From positions 2,108,001 to 2,172,000 of the forward strand of contig JAMWBK010000007.1 of the NCBI GenBank assembly GCA_029953675.1: DNA of 64,000 nucleotides, read 5' to 3'. The notes under the pieces were generated by a model. The model did not search any database. It was not told the origin of the DNA and saw only the letters and a list, made by a program, of their open reading frames with translations. This DNA is from Rhodosorus marinus (lineage: Eukaryota > Rhodophyta > Stylonematophyceae > Stylonematales > Stylonemataceae). The translations under genes were made by a program, and so were the position numbers. This document shows positions 55,562 to 64,000 of the stretch, piece after piece. Numbering within the stretch: position 1 is the first letter of the stretch; the number at the start of each line of letters is the position of its first letter.

Positions 55562-56727
55562 AAACAAGAAGAAAATTGACACCCTTCTCATTCACAAGAG
55601 GCCGTAGCAATAGCTGCCCTGAGCACTAATCGCGAGTACTTCGCCGCGCTTAGTCTTTTTTTCCCCTCGGGGTTTTTTTTTTTTTCAGCCTCCGATTAAA
55701 CCATTCATTCAATGTGATTCAAATCAATTAAGAATAAGGAGAACGCTTGAGCGTCGACACATATAGGGTTTATCGCCATTACCCTAAACGGCCCCACAAA
55801 GCCGTTAAGCTGAGCGTCCATCTCAGTTTTTTTTGGAGAAATTTGAATTTGCCGTCGGAATCGTGGTCCTCTAACAAGTTCATTTTTTCTGTATGTTTTT
55901 CACCTACGGGACCTAAGCGCAATAAAATTTCAAACCAAAGCATAAATATTTTCCGCGGTGAGGATTATCGGCAAGAGCCGCTGTTCAGCTCGCAATCCTT
56001 GGTTGCCCCAATTCGAGGAAATACGCAAAGGGACGCGGTGCTCGAGCCAGTGAATGTACGAATATCTGATAGTTCCCAACAGCAACTTCAAAAAAAAACA
56101 ACAATTTCAACCTCGGAAACAAGGCAAATGGAGTAACTACGCTTATACTCAGAACAATTGATTTTGGACACGCGTCAGACCATGATTCATAGGAATTCGT
56201 TGGCGTTTCACCCAGACAGAGTATAATTGGATCAACGCATTCAGTTGGAGGTTGTACTCGTCTGGTCTTGATGTGAAGGAAGAATTCGTCAAGCCATTGT
56301 TTTTAAGAAATAAATTGCTCAGAAGACAATTCATTATGATATTCAATTAATTTTGATCGAGAGCTGGACCGGAAAGCGTCAAGCAAACGAAATACTCTGC
56401 TCCAAGGGGTTCCCTTGAATATGTAATATTTTACGAGCGCGTCTTGGGGAAAGAACCATTCAGTCATGTTCTTTTTCTCATGCTTCGGGAATTTTTTTCT
56501 TTCAAGAGTCTAGAAGATGACGATCTCTGATTCAAACGGACCCAACGAGGCGAGAGGAGCTCGCTTCGAGAAGCCTACATAAAGGGGATTTGATGCTGCA
56601 CACCGGAGAAAGAGGAGATAGATCCAAAAGAGTAAGTATACAGATTCAAGAGAGTTGAAGCTGAGGAGCAGAGAGTGAAAGGAAAAACTACGCTGTAGCA
56701 GAAAAACTAGGGTTTCCGGATCAGGAT
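55562..56727. other. Upstream region of the zinc-finger gene
   Basis: There is a long T run with a preceding C/G run near 55660-55685 and an AT-rich stretch. A plus-strand frame from 55747 has no ATG and contains a donor-like GTATGT near 55891; it is not called. CATAAA near 56579 could act in the promoter of the gene that follows. Confidence 0.45.
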
Positions 56728-57282
56728 ATGTCATTGCTGTTTATGAGTGATTTAGTAGCTGTTGACCTGGAGAATCAACTTCTGGCATCGTTCGCAGAGG
56801 GCGGGCCGGCGTTTGCGCCGGTAGACTTGGATCTTATTGCCCCGGAAGAGTTGGAAGTTGAGAACTCCCTGTGGTCCACTGAGAGTGCTTCGCTTAGCGA
56901 AAGCTCGCATTGCAGCGATGATGGTGACTTTCTCGAAAAGTTCCTCGCTGAGATCGAGCCTGAAATCCCAGTTGTCAAGGTGGAACCTGAGACGGTAAAG
57001 CCTGTTGAGGTTGTCCGCCCATCGAACGCAATGGCAACATGCCCAATCTGCCATTCGAACTTTTTCCGCAAGTACGAGATGATCAGGCATCTGAAAGCTA
57101 CTCATTATCGCATCCGCCCTCACCAATGTAAATACTGCAAAAAATCGTTCGCGCGAACATGCCACCTCAACGTGCACATAAAAAACGTACATATGAAACG
57201 CGATAAGAAGAAGAGGCAAACGAAGAAACAGAAGACAGAACCAACTATAACTGGCTTCCGGGAGAACGGAACCCTGTTGTAA
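56728..57282 (+). CDS. C2H2 zinc-finger protein, probable transcription factor
   Basis: An intronless 184-residue protein with two adjacent C2H2 fingers near the C-terminus: Cys105, Cys108, His121, His126 (CPICHSNFF) and Cys134, Cys137, His150, His155 (CKYCKKSFARTCHLNVH). Both have 12 residues between Cys and His pairs and are joined by a seven-residue linker, the standard DNA-binding arrangement. The preceding 100 residues are acidic and Ser-rich with hydrophobic clusters, like an activation domain, and the tail after finger 2 is a Lys/Arg-rich NLS-like block (RDKKKRQTKKQK). The start is the first ATG after an in-frame stop. AATAAA at 57298, 16 bases after the stop, is a plausible polyadenylation signal. 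The target genes are unknown. Confidence 0.85.
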   Translation: MSLLFMSDLVAVDLENQLLASFAEGGPAFAPVDLDLIAPEELEVENSLWSTESASLSESSHCSDDGDFLEKFLAEIEPEIPVVKVEPETVKPVEVVRPSNAMATCPICHSNFFRKYEMIRHLKATHYRIRPHQCKYCKKSFARTCHLNVHIKNVHMKRDKKKRQTKKQKTEPTITGFRENGTLL

Positions 57283-57377
57283 CTTGTATACCAACTTAAT
57301 AAAACTATCCGAAGTTGAAATGAAACAGATTTTCGGGAACGTCCCTTGCCCTCCTTATCACAACATACCTGAGCACG

Positions 57378-57811
57378 TCAATCAAAAATCTTGAGTTCTC
57401 GAGAAGGACGCGGGATCCTCCACCGGATTAGAAGAGGAGCAAAAGCATACACAGACGAGAACACAAAGTTCAGTTCCTCAGCACGGTCGTACAGTCTGCT
57501 GCCTGTTCCGATTTCCCTCTGGGAGCAGAGTTGTTCCAACTCGGGGTTGGCAGACAGTCGGCTTTTCTCAAGACCATTCAGCCGTTTTGCTAGAGCTGCA
57601 TAGATACCTAGAGGTTTGCGCTCCTTGCCTACGCTGTTCTTTGGAAAACAAACAAGCACTCGCCGCTGTCCACGACCAGCCTTTCCCTTGCATACTGCAT
57701 TCTACAAACGATTGTGTGCTGACTGAGACTACCTTTCTCTGTGGCGTAGAAGAGGCGCGTGGGTATAACAGATGAAATGGAACAACCGAATCCCTGTGAC
57801 CAACCAATCAC
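57378..57811 (-). CDS. Unidentified protein, last two exons
   Basis: Two minus-strand exons join in phase: an upstream piece ending at 57733 (SVIPTRLFYATEK) and 57628-57378, which reads KERKPLGIYAALAKRLNGL, LYDRAEELNFVFSSVYAFAP and ends RELKIFD. The 104-nt intron has GTAGTC and TAG sites. No ATG was found in the first piece, so there is an unseen upstream exon. The text is convincingly protein-like, but I do not recognise a family. It is tail-to-tail with the zinc-finger gene. Confidence 0.4.
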
Positions 57812-57955
57812 AGCTACGGCGGGATGAAAGGTTCAGTACCCGTTTTCTTTGAGTTCGGATCAACTTTGATCATCTTCTACTTCAAATTGGCTGCACAAAA
57901 TGATTGCTCCCTCACGATCAGTCAATATGTGCTTTGATATAGAATTGTGAAAAAA

Positions 57956-58915
57956 ATGACCATCACGCAAGCTGTATTTTTCGATCTTTTAGGATCGCTC
58001 TTTTCCGTCTGTAGCGGATGCCAATCCATTGTACAGGGTTTTAACCAGGTAAAAACCGAAGTTTCCCTCTCAAATCCTTGTTTTTTTTGGCGATGACTTA
58101 CTTTTAGTAGTGTCGTACCCAGCGACAGGGCGTGGTTTCGGTCTCACACCCAGGTAGAGGTATGAACTAGAAGTAGTAGCACCGTCGTATGCATAGATAC
58201 CCGCATTACAATACCATAGTCACGGTCTCTTGCCAGCACACCCGAATTGATCAGGGAGCCTGTCTCCGTGGGGAGGCTGACTGGCCAGTATATTCAGAAT
58301 ATTTCAAAGGCACGTGCATGATCACGATAAAAAAGTCGTTAGGTTTCGATACCCAAAGGGTTGCCCCTGTTTACTGTTTATCGAGCAGGGTAGGTCACCC
58401 GGTTGACCCTAATCTAGACTAAAGATTTGACTTTCTAGCAAAAAGTTTGTAAAGTAAGCCTATGCTCGGGCGTTTCATGTTACAGCCTCATTTCCGAAAC
58501 GAATTTGGCGAATATGGCAGGAAATCAAAGACATCATGGTGTTAACTGTGGATATGCTTGCCCTAGATATTTCTCAATTTTTGGGACATGTAGACGTTAT
58601 CTGTTCGAATGGGACCCCTTTGTCATGGAAATGGCGTTTCCTGAAACGTCCAGAACTGACGTTTGTCCCCGGCCAAACTATTCTCAAATTCACCTTTGTC
58701 TTCTACCTAACCTGATAATCCTCTGCAGCGCAATGCTTCTCTTAACATCCTTCCAATACCCGAAAAGAATTGTGGTTGGAGTTTGCGCAGTGTCCGGTGT
58801 GATACTCCTCGCCAAACTGGTCCTCCACCAATTCTTTCAAAAGCTGAAAGCGTTCAGAGTAGTTGAAAGAACAAGACGTTCGGGTACTGTGGTTTCGCGA
58901 TATCCCCTTGGTTGA
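57956..58915 (+). CDS. Unresolved multi-exon gene, perhaps a membrane protein
   Basis: Several pieces look like exons but could not be joined with confidence. An ATG at 57956 opens MTITQAVFFDLLGSLFSVCS and runs to a GTAAAA donor at 58049. Further on are DDLLLVVSYPATGRGFGLTP (about 58091-58150) and TPELIREPVSVGRLTGQY (about 58241-58295). From 58528, EIKDIMVLTVDMLALDISQF follows an acceptor-like AG. In another frame, 58700-58830 encodes two hydrophobic stretches (NLIILCSAMLLLTSF and IVVGVCAVSGVILLAKLVL), ending at a stop at 58913-58915. Phase conflicts mean at least one intron is misplaced. I do not recognise the family; a PRA1-like membrane hairpin was considered and not supported. Confidence 0.3.
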
Positions 58916-60024
58916 TTCACAGGATAGTCAGCAGTGCAAAGCAAGAATGGAGACCTTGAAAAAGTATTTGCAAAGCAAAGTACAAAACGGACTCCGGCGA
59001 CTCTGAGTTAAACCGCTCGGTTTGGATATGGATGAGCGTTTCTGAGCTAAGCCGAGGTCAACACTGACAACCATAGCCCCACAAAGGCGCGAAACATGGG
59101 TTTAAGCCTGCCCTGGTCATTAATATTACACTCCGAAATAAACCAAATTAAAGATCCGAGTGACGGGCGCACCCCACAGCTGAATATTGACACCGTAACT
59201 GACATCGATTAAACCAATTCATTCAACTAGACGAACGCACTTGCCTTGACACCTATTGTGGGCCAATCAATTTTGGGGTCACTTAGAATGGGAATCAAAT
59301 TTTAAAGCGAAATATTTGCCAATTTTTACATGCCGAACTAGCCAATGATATGCAGTCGGAGAAATAGTATCCTTTCAGCCAAAAAGCAGGTAAAACAGGT
59401 GGACAGACCCCCCTGGCAGCAGAGGTTGTTTTTCTCTTCTTGTCGATGAGAAAAAGCACGTTCGATAATGTGGTCAAGATGGCCTTCTCCCAAAGCAAAG
59501 TTTCCCCGTTTGTGCTGATCTGAGTGTTAATTGCCACCACCTCGGCGGCAACGTGAACGGCATCCTTCCTCTTGTGCCCCTCCAGGACTAAACCCCAGCC
59601 TAACGAAGCTTTTTGCGTTGGAGACGGAGTGCGCGTTTTGGGGCTGAGGCTTGATTGCTTATGTAGTTTCTTGTGGATAGGTGAGTGAGCAATTGAGCGA
59701 AGGGTGTTCAATTTCTTTTTTTTTTGGAAGGCCTTGGATGTTTCTACGATGATCAAGTACAGGGGCTGGTGAGCAAGTCGCGTTCTTCTTGTTTCCTGTT
59801 AAATGGGATGGGTGAATGAAACGCGAAATGACAGTTGGGCTGGGGAGGTGGGGGACCTAGGTGTGAATGGAGCGCAGTGAGGATCAAAGTGTCGTGGTGT
59901 GATATCCGTTTGCTAGGAGGTAGGTGGCTTGGTTTTGAAAACGGTGAGATGCGCTTAGGGGTAGCGACTGCTAGTGCTAGGTAGCAGCCTTTGCCTTCGA
60001 GCAGGGTCGGAAAAAAAGTTGAGT
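58916..60024. other. Upstream region of the acetyl-CoA transporter
   Basis: No gene was found. A minus-strand frame at 59295-59756 has no ATG start. The last 200 bp is G-rich on the plus strand. Confidence 0.5.
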
Positions 60025-61577
60025 ATGGAGATTGGGAAAGGGGGAGGTTCCTCCGTGAATATCAATGCATCCTGGCTGTTTTTGAGCTTGATGTATTTGG
60101 TTCAAGGGATTCCGCTTGGCCTGGCCGCAGGGAGTGTTTCATATTTGTTGAAGAGCTCTATGACATACTCCGAGGTCGCAATTTTCTCTTTTGCAACTTG
60201 GCCATATGCGTTGAAGCTTTTTTGGAGTCCAGTGGTTGATGGGTTCTACTGGTCCAAACTGGGAAGGAGGCGCAGTTGGATTCTGCCGGTGCAGATACTT
60301 ATAGGTCTCACAATGATTTATATTTCGCAATGGATAGATTGCTACTTGCCTGGCGAAGAGTGCTCGACACAAGGTCCTCGTCCTGAGGCACCTGGTATCC
60401 GGTTCATTACCTTTTGGTTCTTCATTTTGGTGCTTCTTAGCGCAACTCAGGATATCGCTTTGGACGGGTGGGCACTAGAGTTGTTGCCCGAGAGTGACAG
60501 GCACCTCGCATCAAGTGCACAAACGATGGGGCTTACTGGTGGTTTCTTTCTGTCCTTTACGGTACTGCTCTCACTATCTTCTAGAGCTTTTGTACGCGAA
60601 TGGCTCCCTTTTCTAGAGGGTCCGCCCATAACTATCTCCGGTTACATTCGATACGCCGGCATTGCTGCAGCAACTATGAGCGTTTTCGTGCTTCTCGTGC
60701 CTGAGTATCCGCCAACGGAAGAACTGGATGTCATGGACGTGTACAGGAAGCTTGTCTCGGTCGTTATCTCTCGGCGGGATTTGCTGCTTGTTCTTCTTGT
60801 ACATAAGTTGGGATTTGTTGCGAACGATGCTGCATCAAGCTTGCTATTGCTGGAGAGAGGCTTTAGAAGAGAGGACTTCGCGCTGACAGCAATGTTGGAC
60901 TTCCCCGTACAGCTTGTTGTCGGGCTTATAGTGACACGCTGGTCAAAGAAGCGGAACCCAGTCCAACCGTGGGTTACTGGACAACTTATGCGACTTGCTC
61001 TGTGCTTTATCATGAACGTATTTATTTATTATGCAGTTGGAAGAACCTCCGGGCTGGAAGCTTTCTTTCCGTTGGTGGTCTCCTTGTCCATTCTTACAAG
61101 CGTAGCTGGCACAGTCATGTTCATATCTCAAGGGGCATTTTTCGCTGTAATATCTGATTCAGCGATAGGCGGCAGTTATCAAACGCTGCTCAACACGGTA
61201 AGCGAGAGCAGAAATGACCCACCGGATATGGCCTGGTTTGAATGGAATCAGCGCCTTGGTTATAGCTCTACTTGTTTGACCCTTGTTTTGCTGATGCGAA
61301 TATCATTGCTTCGTTTCTTTTCGTTCATGGCTGGCAGTTTTCGAACTTTGGTGGGACCTGGCCGAAGTTCTTTGTCCTCCGGGCCATTGATTACTTTAAC
61401 GTTGAGGTTTGCGACAGTATGAGCAACTGCGTGCGTACTCGGGAGGGTTATGTTCCCGTCTCGTTTGCGACTGTGTCCCTTGGTGCTTTATTGTTCGCTT
61501 TTTTGGTGAGGCCAAGAATTCAGGATCTCGTGCAGAGCAACAGGAATAGCGCCGTCGCGAAAGACAAGATGTCATAG
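60025..61577 (+). CDS. SLC33A1: SLC33A1-type acetyl-CoA transporter (AT-1)
   Basis: Two exons (60025-61197, 61338-61577) encode 470 residues; human SLC33A1 has 549. The protein is a multi-span carrier that moves acetyl-CoA from cytosol into the ER/Golgi lumen for acetylation of sugars or proteins. Family marks are all present: VQGIPLGLAAGSVSYLLKS, WPYALKLFWSPVVDGFYW, GRRRSWILPVQ, SATQDIALDGWALELL, GLTGGFFLSF, KLGFVANDAASSLLL and IGGSYQTLLNT|FSNFGGTWPK, where the bar marks the 140-nt intron. About 10-12 hydrophobic segments can be counted. The ATG at 60025 gives a short polar leader before the first span. No odd residues were noticed. Confidence 0.93.
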
Positions 61578-62637
61578 ATTTTTGCACTGGATCGACCGAT
61601 TCCGTATCATTGTCGAAGTCGAGGGAATTGGCTGCTTAAGCTCTTGGATATCTTTTGTCCAAGTCATAGAGGTTGACCATGGTGAGCAGTAGTAGGGAGT
61701 AGATTATTAAAATCATGAACTCGTGGCTAGCAAGGAACAACCCGACTCTACCAACCCGTATGGTCTGGCTGGCTTCGCCGGACCTGAGACCATCTCGAAC
61801 TGAGGAACAGGTTTTTCTAAAAGGAATTCTCAAGCTGAAGAAAGAAATCCGATTCCTGCCTATCAGCCGTTTCGAGTACATACTCAGTCACACGCTACAT
61901 ACGGAGTCCAGCATGCCTGTACTGTCGTTTGAAAGTTTAGCTCATCCAAGAACTGTTTGCGCAAACTAATCACCTCATCCCTGTGGCGGGGACGGGAAAG
62001 ATTTTCAGCGAATTTCGATCTGCAATTCCGAGTTGAGCGCTCCATAAAGGTTGACTGAAATAATGACTGCTTGTTCTACCTATTCACCATTGGCTTATGA
62101 GAACACGTGCTAAATGATAATTAGATGAATTGAACTTTCGAAATATTTTCAAAAACGAAGAAACTCCGGTTGAAAAAACGCCCCCTTTCGCCGTCGGCGT
62201 CGCCAAGACAGGCTGTCAACAACCCACAACCCCCAATTGAGGGAACAAGTTCTTCTTTTGAAGGGGGGGGTTAGCTAACTATACCACAATACAAAATAAT
62301 AACTTTCGCTACTTTTATGAGTTTCCAGGCAGTCTTTTCCAGTCACTGTATACCCTACATGAAATCAAAGGAAATCTATTGCATCAAATGTAGAAGCCGA
62401 TTTCTGCGTTTTCGAGGTAGATTGTAGTTTTCGGTTTTTGCTTTTATTTTCGTGTTTGCCGTCGGTGTCGACGCCCTCTGACGCCGCAAAAGGCTTTGAC
62501 TCTTGTGTGAGAGGCGAAGTCCGAGCGACGAAGTTGCTGGTTGCGGGTGGGGTTGCTTGTGGAGGTTGTTTGAGATACGGATAGGAGGCTGGGATAGGGT
62601 TGTGCGTTCTTTTGGTCCAGGGACTGGAGGGTTAGAG
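61578..62637. other. Intergenic region before RPL9
   Basis: Largely AT-rich from 62080 to 62460 with a G-run near 62266; the last 150 bp is the G-rich leader of RPL9. An ATG frame at 61715-61969 (84 aa) has no recognisable features and is not called. Confidence 0.5.
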
Positions 62638-63604
62638 ATGAAGACGCTTTTGAGCACGGGGTTTCTTCCCCTCCCTGAGGGAGGTAAGTTTCGCTGTCAA
62701 AAAGGAATATTCGCCATTGGTGTGGGTGACTTTTTTTTTATTTTTATTTGTTTGGTCGTGCCTTGACCGTGCTCTTTGCTGTGGAGGTCATGCTCGGGCA
62801 CTCTTGAGCTTAGGTGGAAAATTTTAACCTGGCCATTTGTCTCTCGTGTTGAACATTTGTTGTGGCGCGAGGATGATGAGTTTTTGACGTTTTGTTTTCT
62901 GCCTTGGTGCCTTTAGTAACTGTGGAGGTGCATTCTCGAATAGTCGAGGTCACCGGACCTCGTGGGACGCTGAGTCGCGACATGCGCCACATGAACTTGC
63001 AAGTTCGCAAAGTTGAAGGCGGGGAGAAAATTCGTGTAGATATTTGGCACGGGAAGCGGAAGCACGTTGCGGCGATGAACACTATCTTGTCCACCATTCA
63101 GAATCTTATTACGGGCGTTACGAAGGGTTACAGATACAAGATGCGTTTTGTCTATGCGCATTTTCCGATTAATGTGAACGTCGCCGATGATAAGCAGTCT
63201 GTCGAGATTAACAATTTCCTTGGAGAGAAGCGCGTGCGTAAGGTGGCGATGCTGAAGGATGTAACATGTATGAGAACCTCGACGAAGGATGAGCTCGCGT
63301 TGGAAGGAAATGACTTGCAGCTAGTGTCTCAGTCAGGTGAGGGTTTGCGCACTAAAGTTCTAGTTATTTGTAGTGAAGCGTGGAGTGGTCAATGTCCTTC
63401 TGCGCAGTGACTCAGTGTGCACCGCGCCTTGTTTGATCTGTGTTCGCCTTGGATTGGATGATGGTCTAACTTCACGCTTTCTTTGATATCCCCGACGCAG
63501 CCGCACTCGTACATCAGTCTTGCTTGGTGAAGAATAAGGATATCCGCAAGTTTTTGGACGGCATTTACGTTTCTGAGAAAGGATACGTAGGGGAGGAAGA
63601 CTAA
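62638..63604 (+). CDS. RPL9: 60S ribosomal protein L9 (uL6)
   Basis: Three exons (62638-62683, 62917-63336, 63501-63604) encode 189 residues, the expected size. uL6 sits near the factor-binding site of the large cytosolic subunit. The start MKTLLST matches the conserved MKTIL beginning; then [58 protein letters not shown] and the terminal [17 protein letters not shown]. The first intron (233 nt), only 46 nt into the coding sequence, is longer than most here, as is common for ribosomal protein genes; the second is 164 nt. Both are in phase 1. It is of the eukaryotic cytosolic type, not the plastid or mitochondrial L6. Confidence 0.97.
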
Positions 63605-64000
63605 ACTAAATATCTTATCCTACTTTGCTTGTCTCCTGGGAATTTCATCAGCTCCTGCCATGTAATCTATACTAGTACTAGATTTGACCTCATGTTTTTC
63701 AACATGCATCATTGAGGGTTTCTGTTGACAGTCCCTGGATCTTGTTGCTGGCGAAGGCCATGATACAAAAGCGCGGAACGGATAGCGATTGGTATACCCC
63801 ACAACCATGTCTTCCTTCGATGTGTTCGTCGCGAGCGCGTCACAGAGGGTTTCCGTGGCCACAAGTTGATAGTATTTTGTACGCGAGCTACTAGAATCCC
63901 GCAGGTCGTCAACTGCGTTCCATTTAGGGTGTCCTAGAGCAATTAACAATCGAAGCGTGGGCGTTCATAGTAGTTCGCAGTGTGATTTGCACTCTTATAA
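63605..64000. other. Right edge, possible end of a minus-strand gene
   Basis: Two overlapping minus-strand frames (63709-63912 and 63620-63949) have protein-like pieces (RTKYYQLVATETLCDALATN), which might be the 3' exon of a gene continuing past the window, tail-to-tail with RPL9. The evidence is too thin to call. Confidence 0.3.

Noticed and set aside
59295..59756. Minus-strand frame of 153 codons
   Set aside because: It starts with TTG, has no internal family motif, and covers a poly-T promoter-like tract of the SLC33A1 upstream region.
1..64000. CRISPR arrays, phage or bacterial operon structures
   Set aside because: No spaced direct repeats of CRISPR type and no operon-like gene packing; genes are spliced and eukaryotic.

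Overview
The window is nuclear DNA of an intron-rich eukaryote, most probably a photosynthetic protist of the red-algal line. Nearly every recognisable gene is broken by short GT-AG introns (mostly 55-165 nt, the longest about 260 nt). Eukaryote-only genes are present: LSM5, RFC1, eEFSec, alpha-tubulin, COX19, a mitochondrial PDH E2, ERCC1, INCENP, a SAPS-domain protein, SLC33A1 and ribosomal protein L9 (uL6). A plastid is suggested by a PsbQ-like protein with a thylakoid-lumen-type N-terminus and by a GC1/SulA-like SDR with an arginine-rich leader. Alpha-tubulin lacks Lys40, which fits a lineage without cilia such as red algae. The red-algal assignment is inference; no rRNA, tRNA or plastid gene is here to confirm it.

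Layout. 0-3.1 kb: two tandem paralogous MDR oxidoreductases, the second intronless and bacterial-looking. 4.0-4.5 kb: LSM5. 6.4-7.6 kb: a PCO/ADO-type thiol dioxygenase (oxygen sensing). 7.6-8.8 kb: two partly resolved small genes, one perhaps an Sm fold. 9.3-10.9 kb: the SDR39U1/GC1-like epimerase. 11.4-13.0 kb: a ~200-bp tandem duplication and a palindromic, internally inverted Ty1/copia reverse-transcriptase remnant. 14.2-18.7 kb: a stand-alone DNA-polymerase-beta-type lyase-domain protein, then RFC1 with 13 coding exons on the other strand. 19.6-20.3 kb: PsbQ-like. 21.6-23.7 kb: EEFSEC. 25.7-27.1 kb: alpha-tubulin. 27.2-31.3 kb: gene-poor. 31.3-31.7 kb: a Ser/Arg-rich unknown. 32.6-35.7 kb: COX19 and PDH E2. 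36.9-38.2 kb: ERCC1. 39.6-42.9 kb: INCENP. 44.6-46.1 kb: a type II membrane protein with an extreme acidic repeat. 46.1-50.3 kb: gene-poor with G-tracts. 50.3-52.6 kb: SAPS-domain PP6 regulatory subunit. 55.1-58.9 kb: a secreted unknown, a C2H2 factor and two unresolved genes. 60.0-61.6 kb: SLC33A1 acetyl-CoA transporter. 62.6-63.6 kb: RPL9.

The genes do not form an operon-like system; they are individually transcribed and both strands are used. Several act in genome maintenance and division (RFC1, ERCC1, the pol-beta-type lyase protein, INCENP, tubulin), but clustering is probably chance. Exon models were built by hand: splice sites were kept only when they preserved the frame and the family alignment, so exon ends of well-conserved genes are reliable and 5' ends of poorly conserved ones are not.
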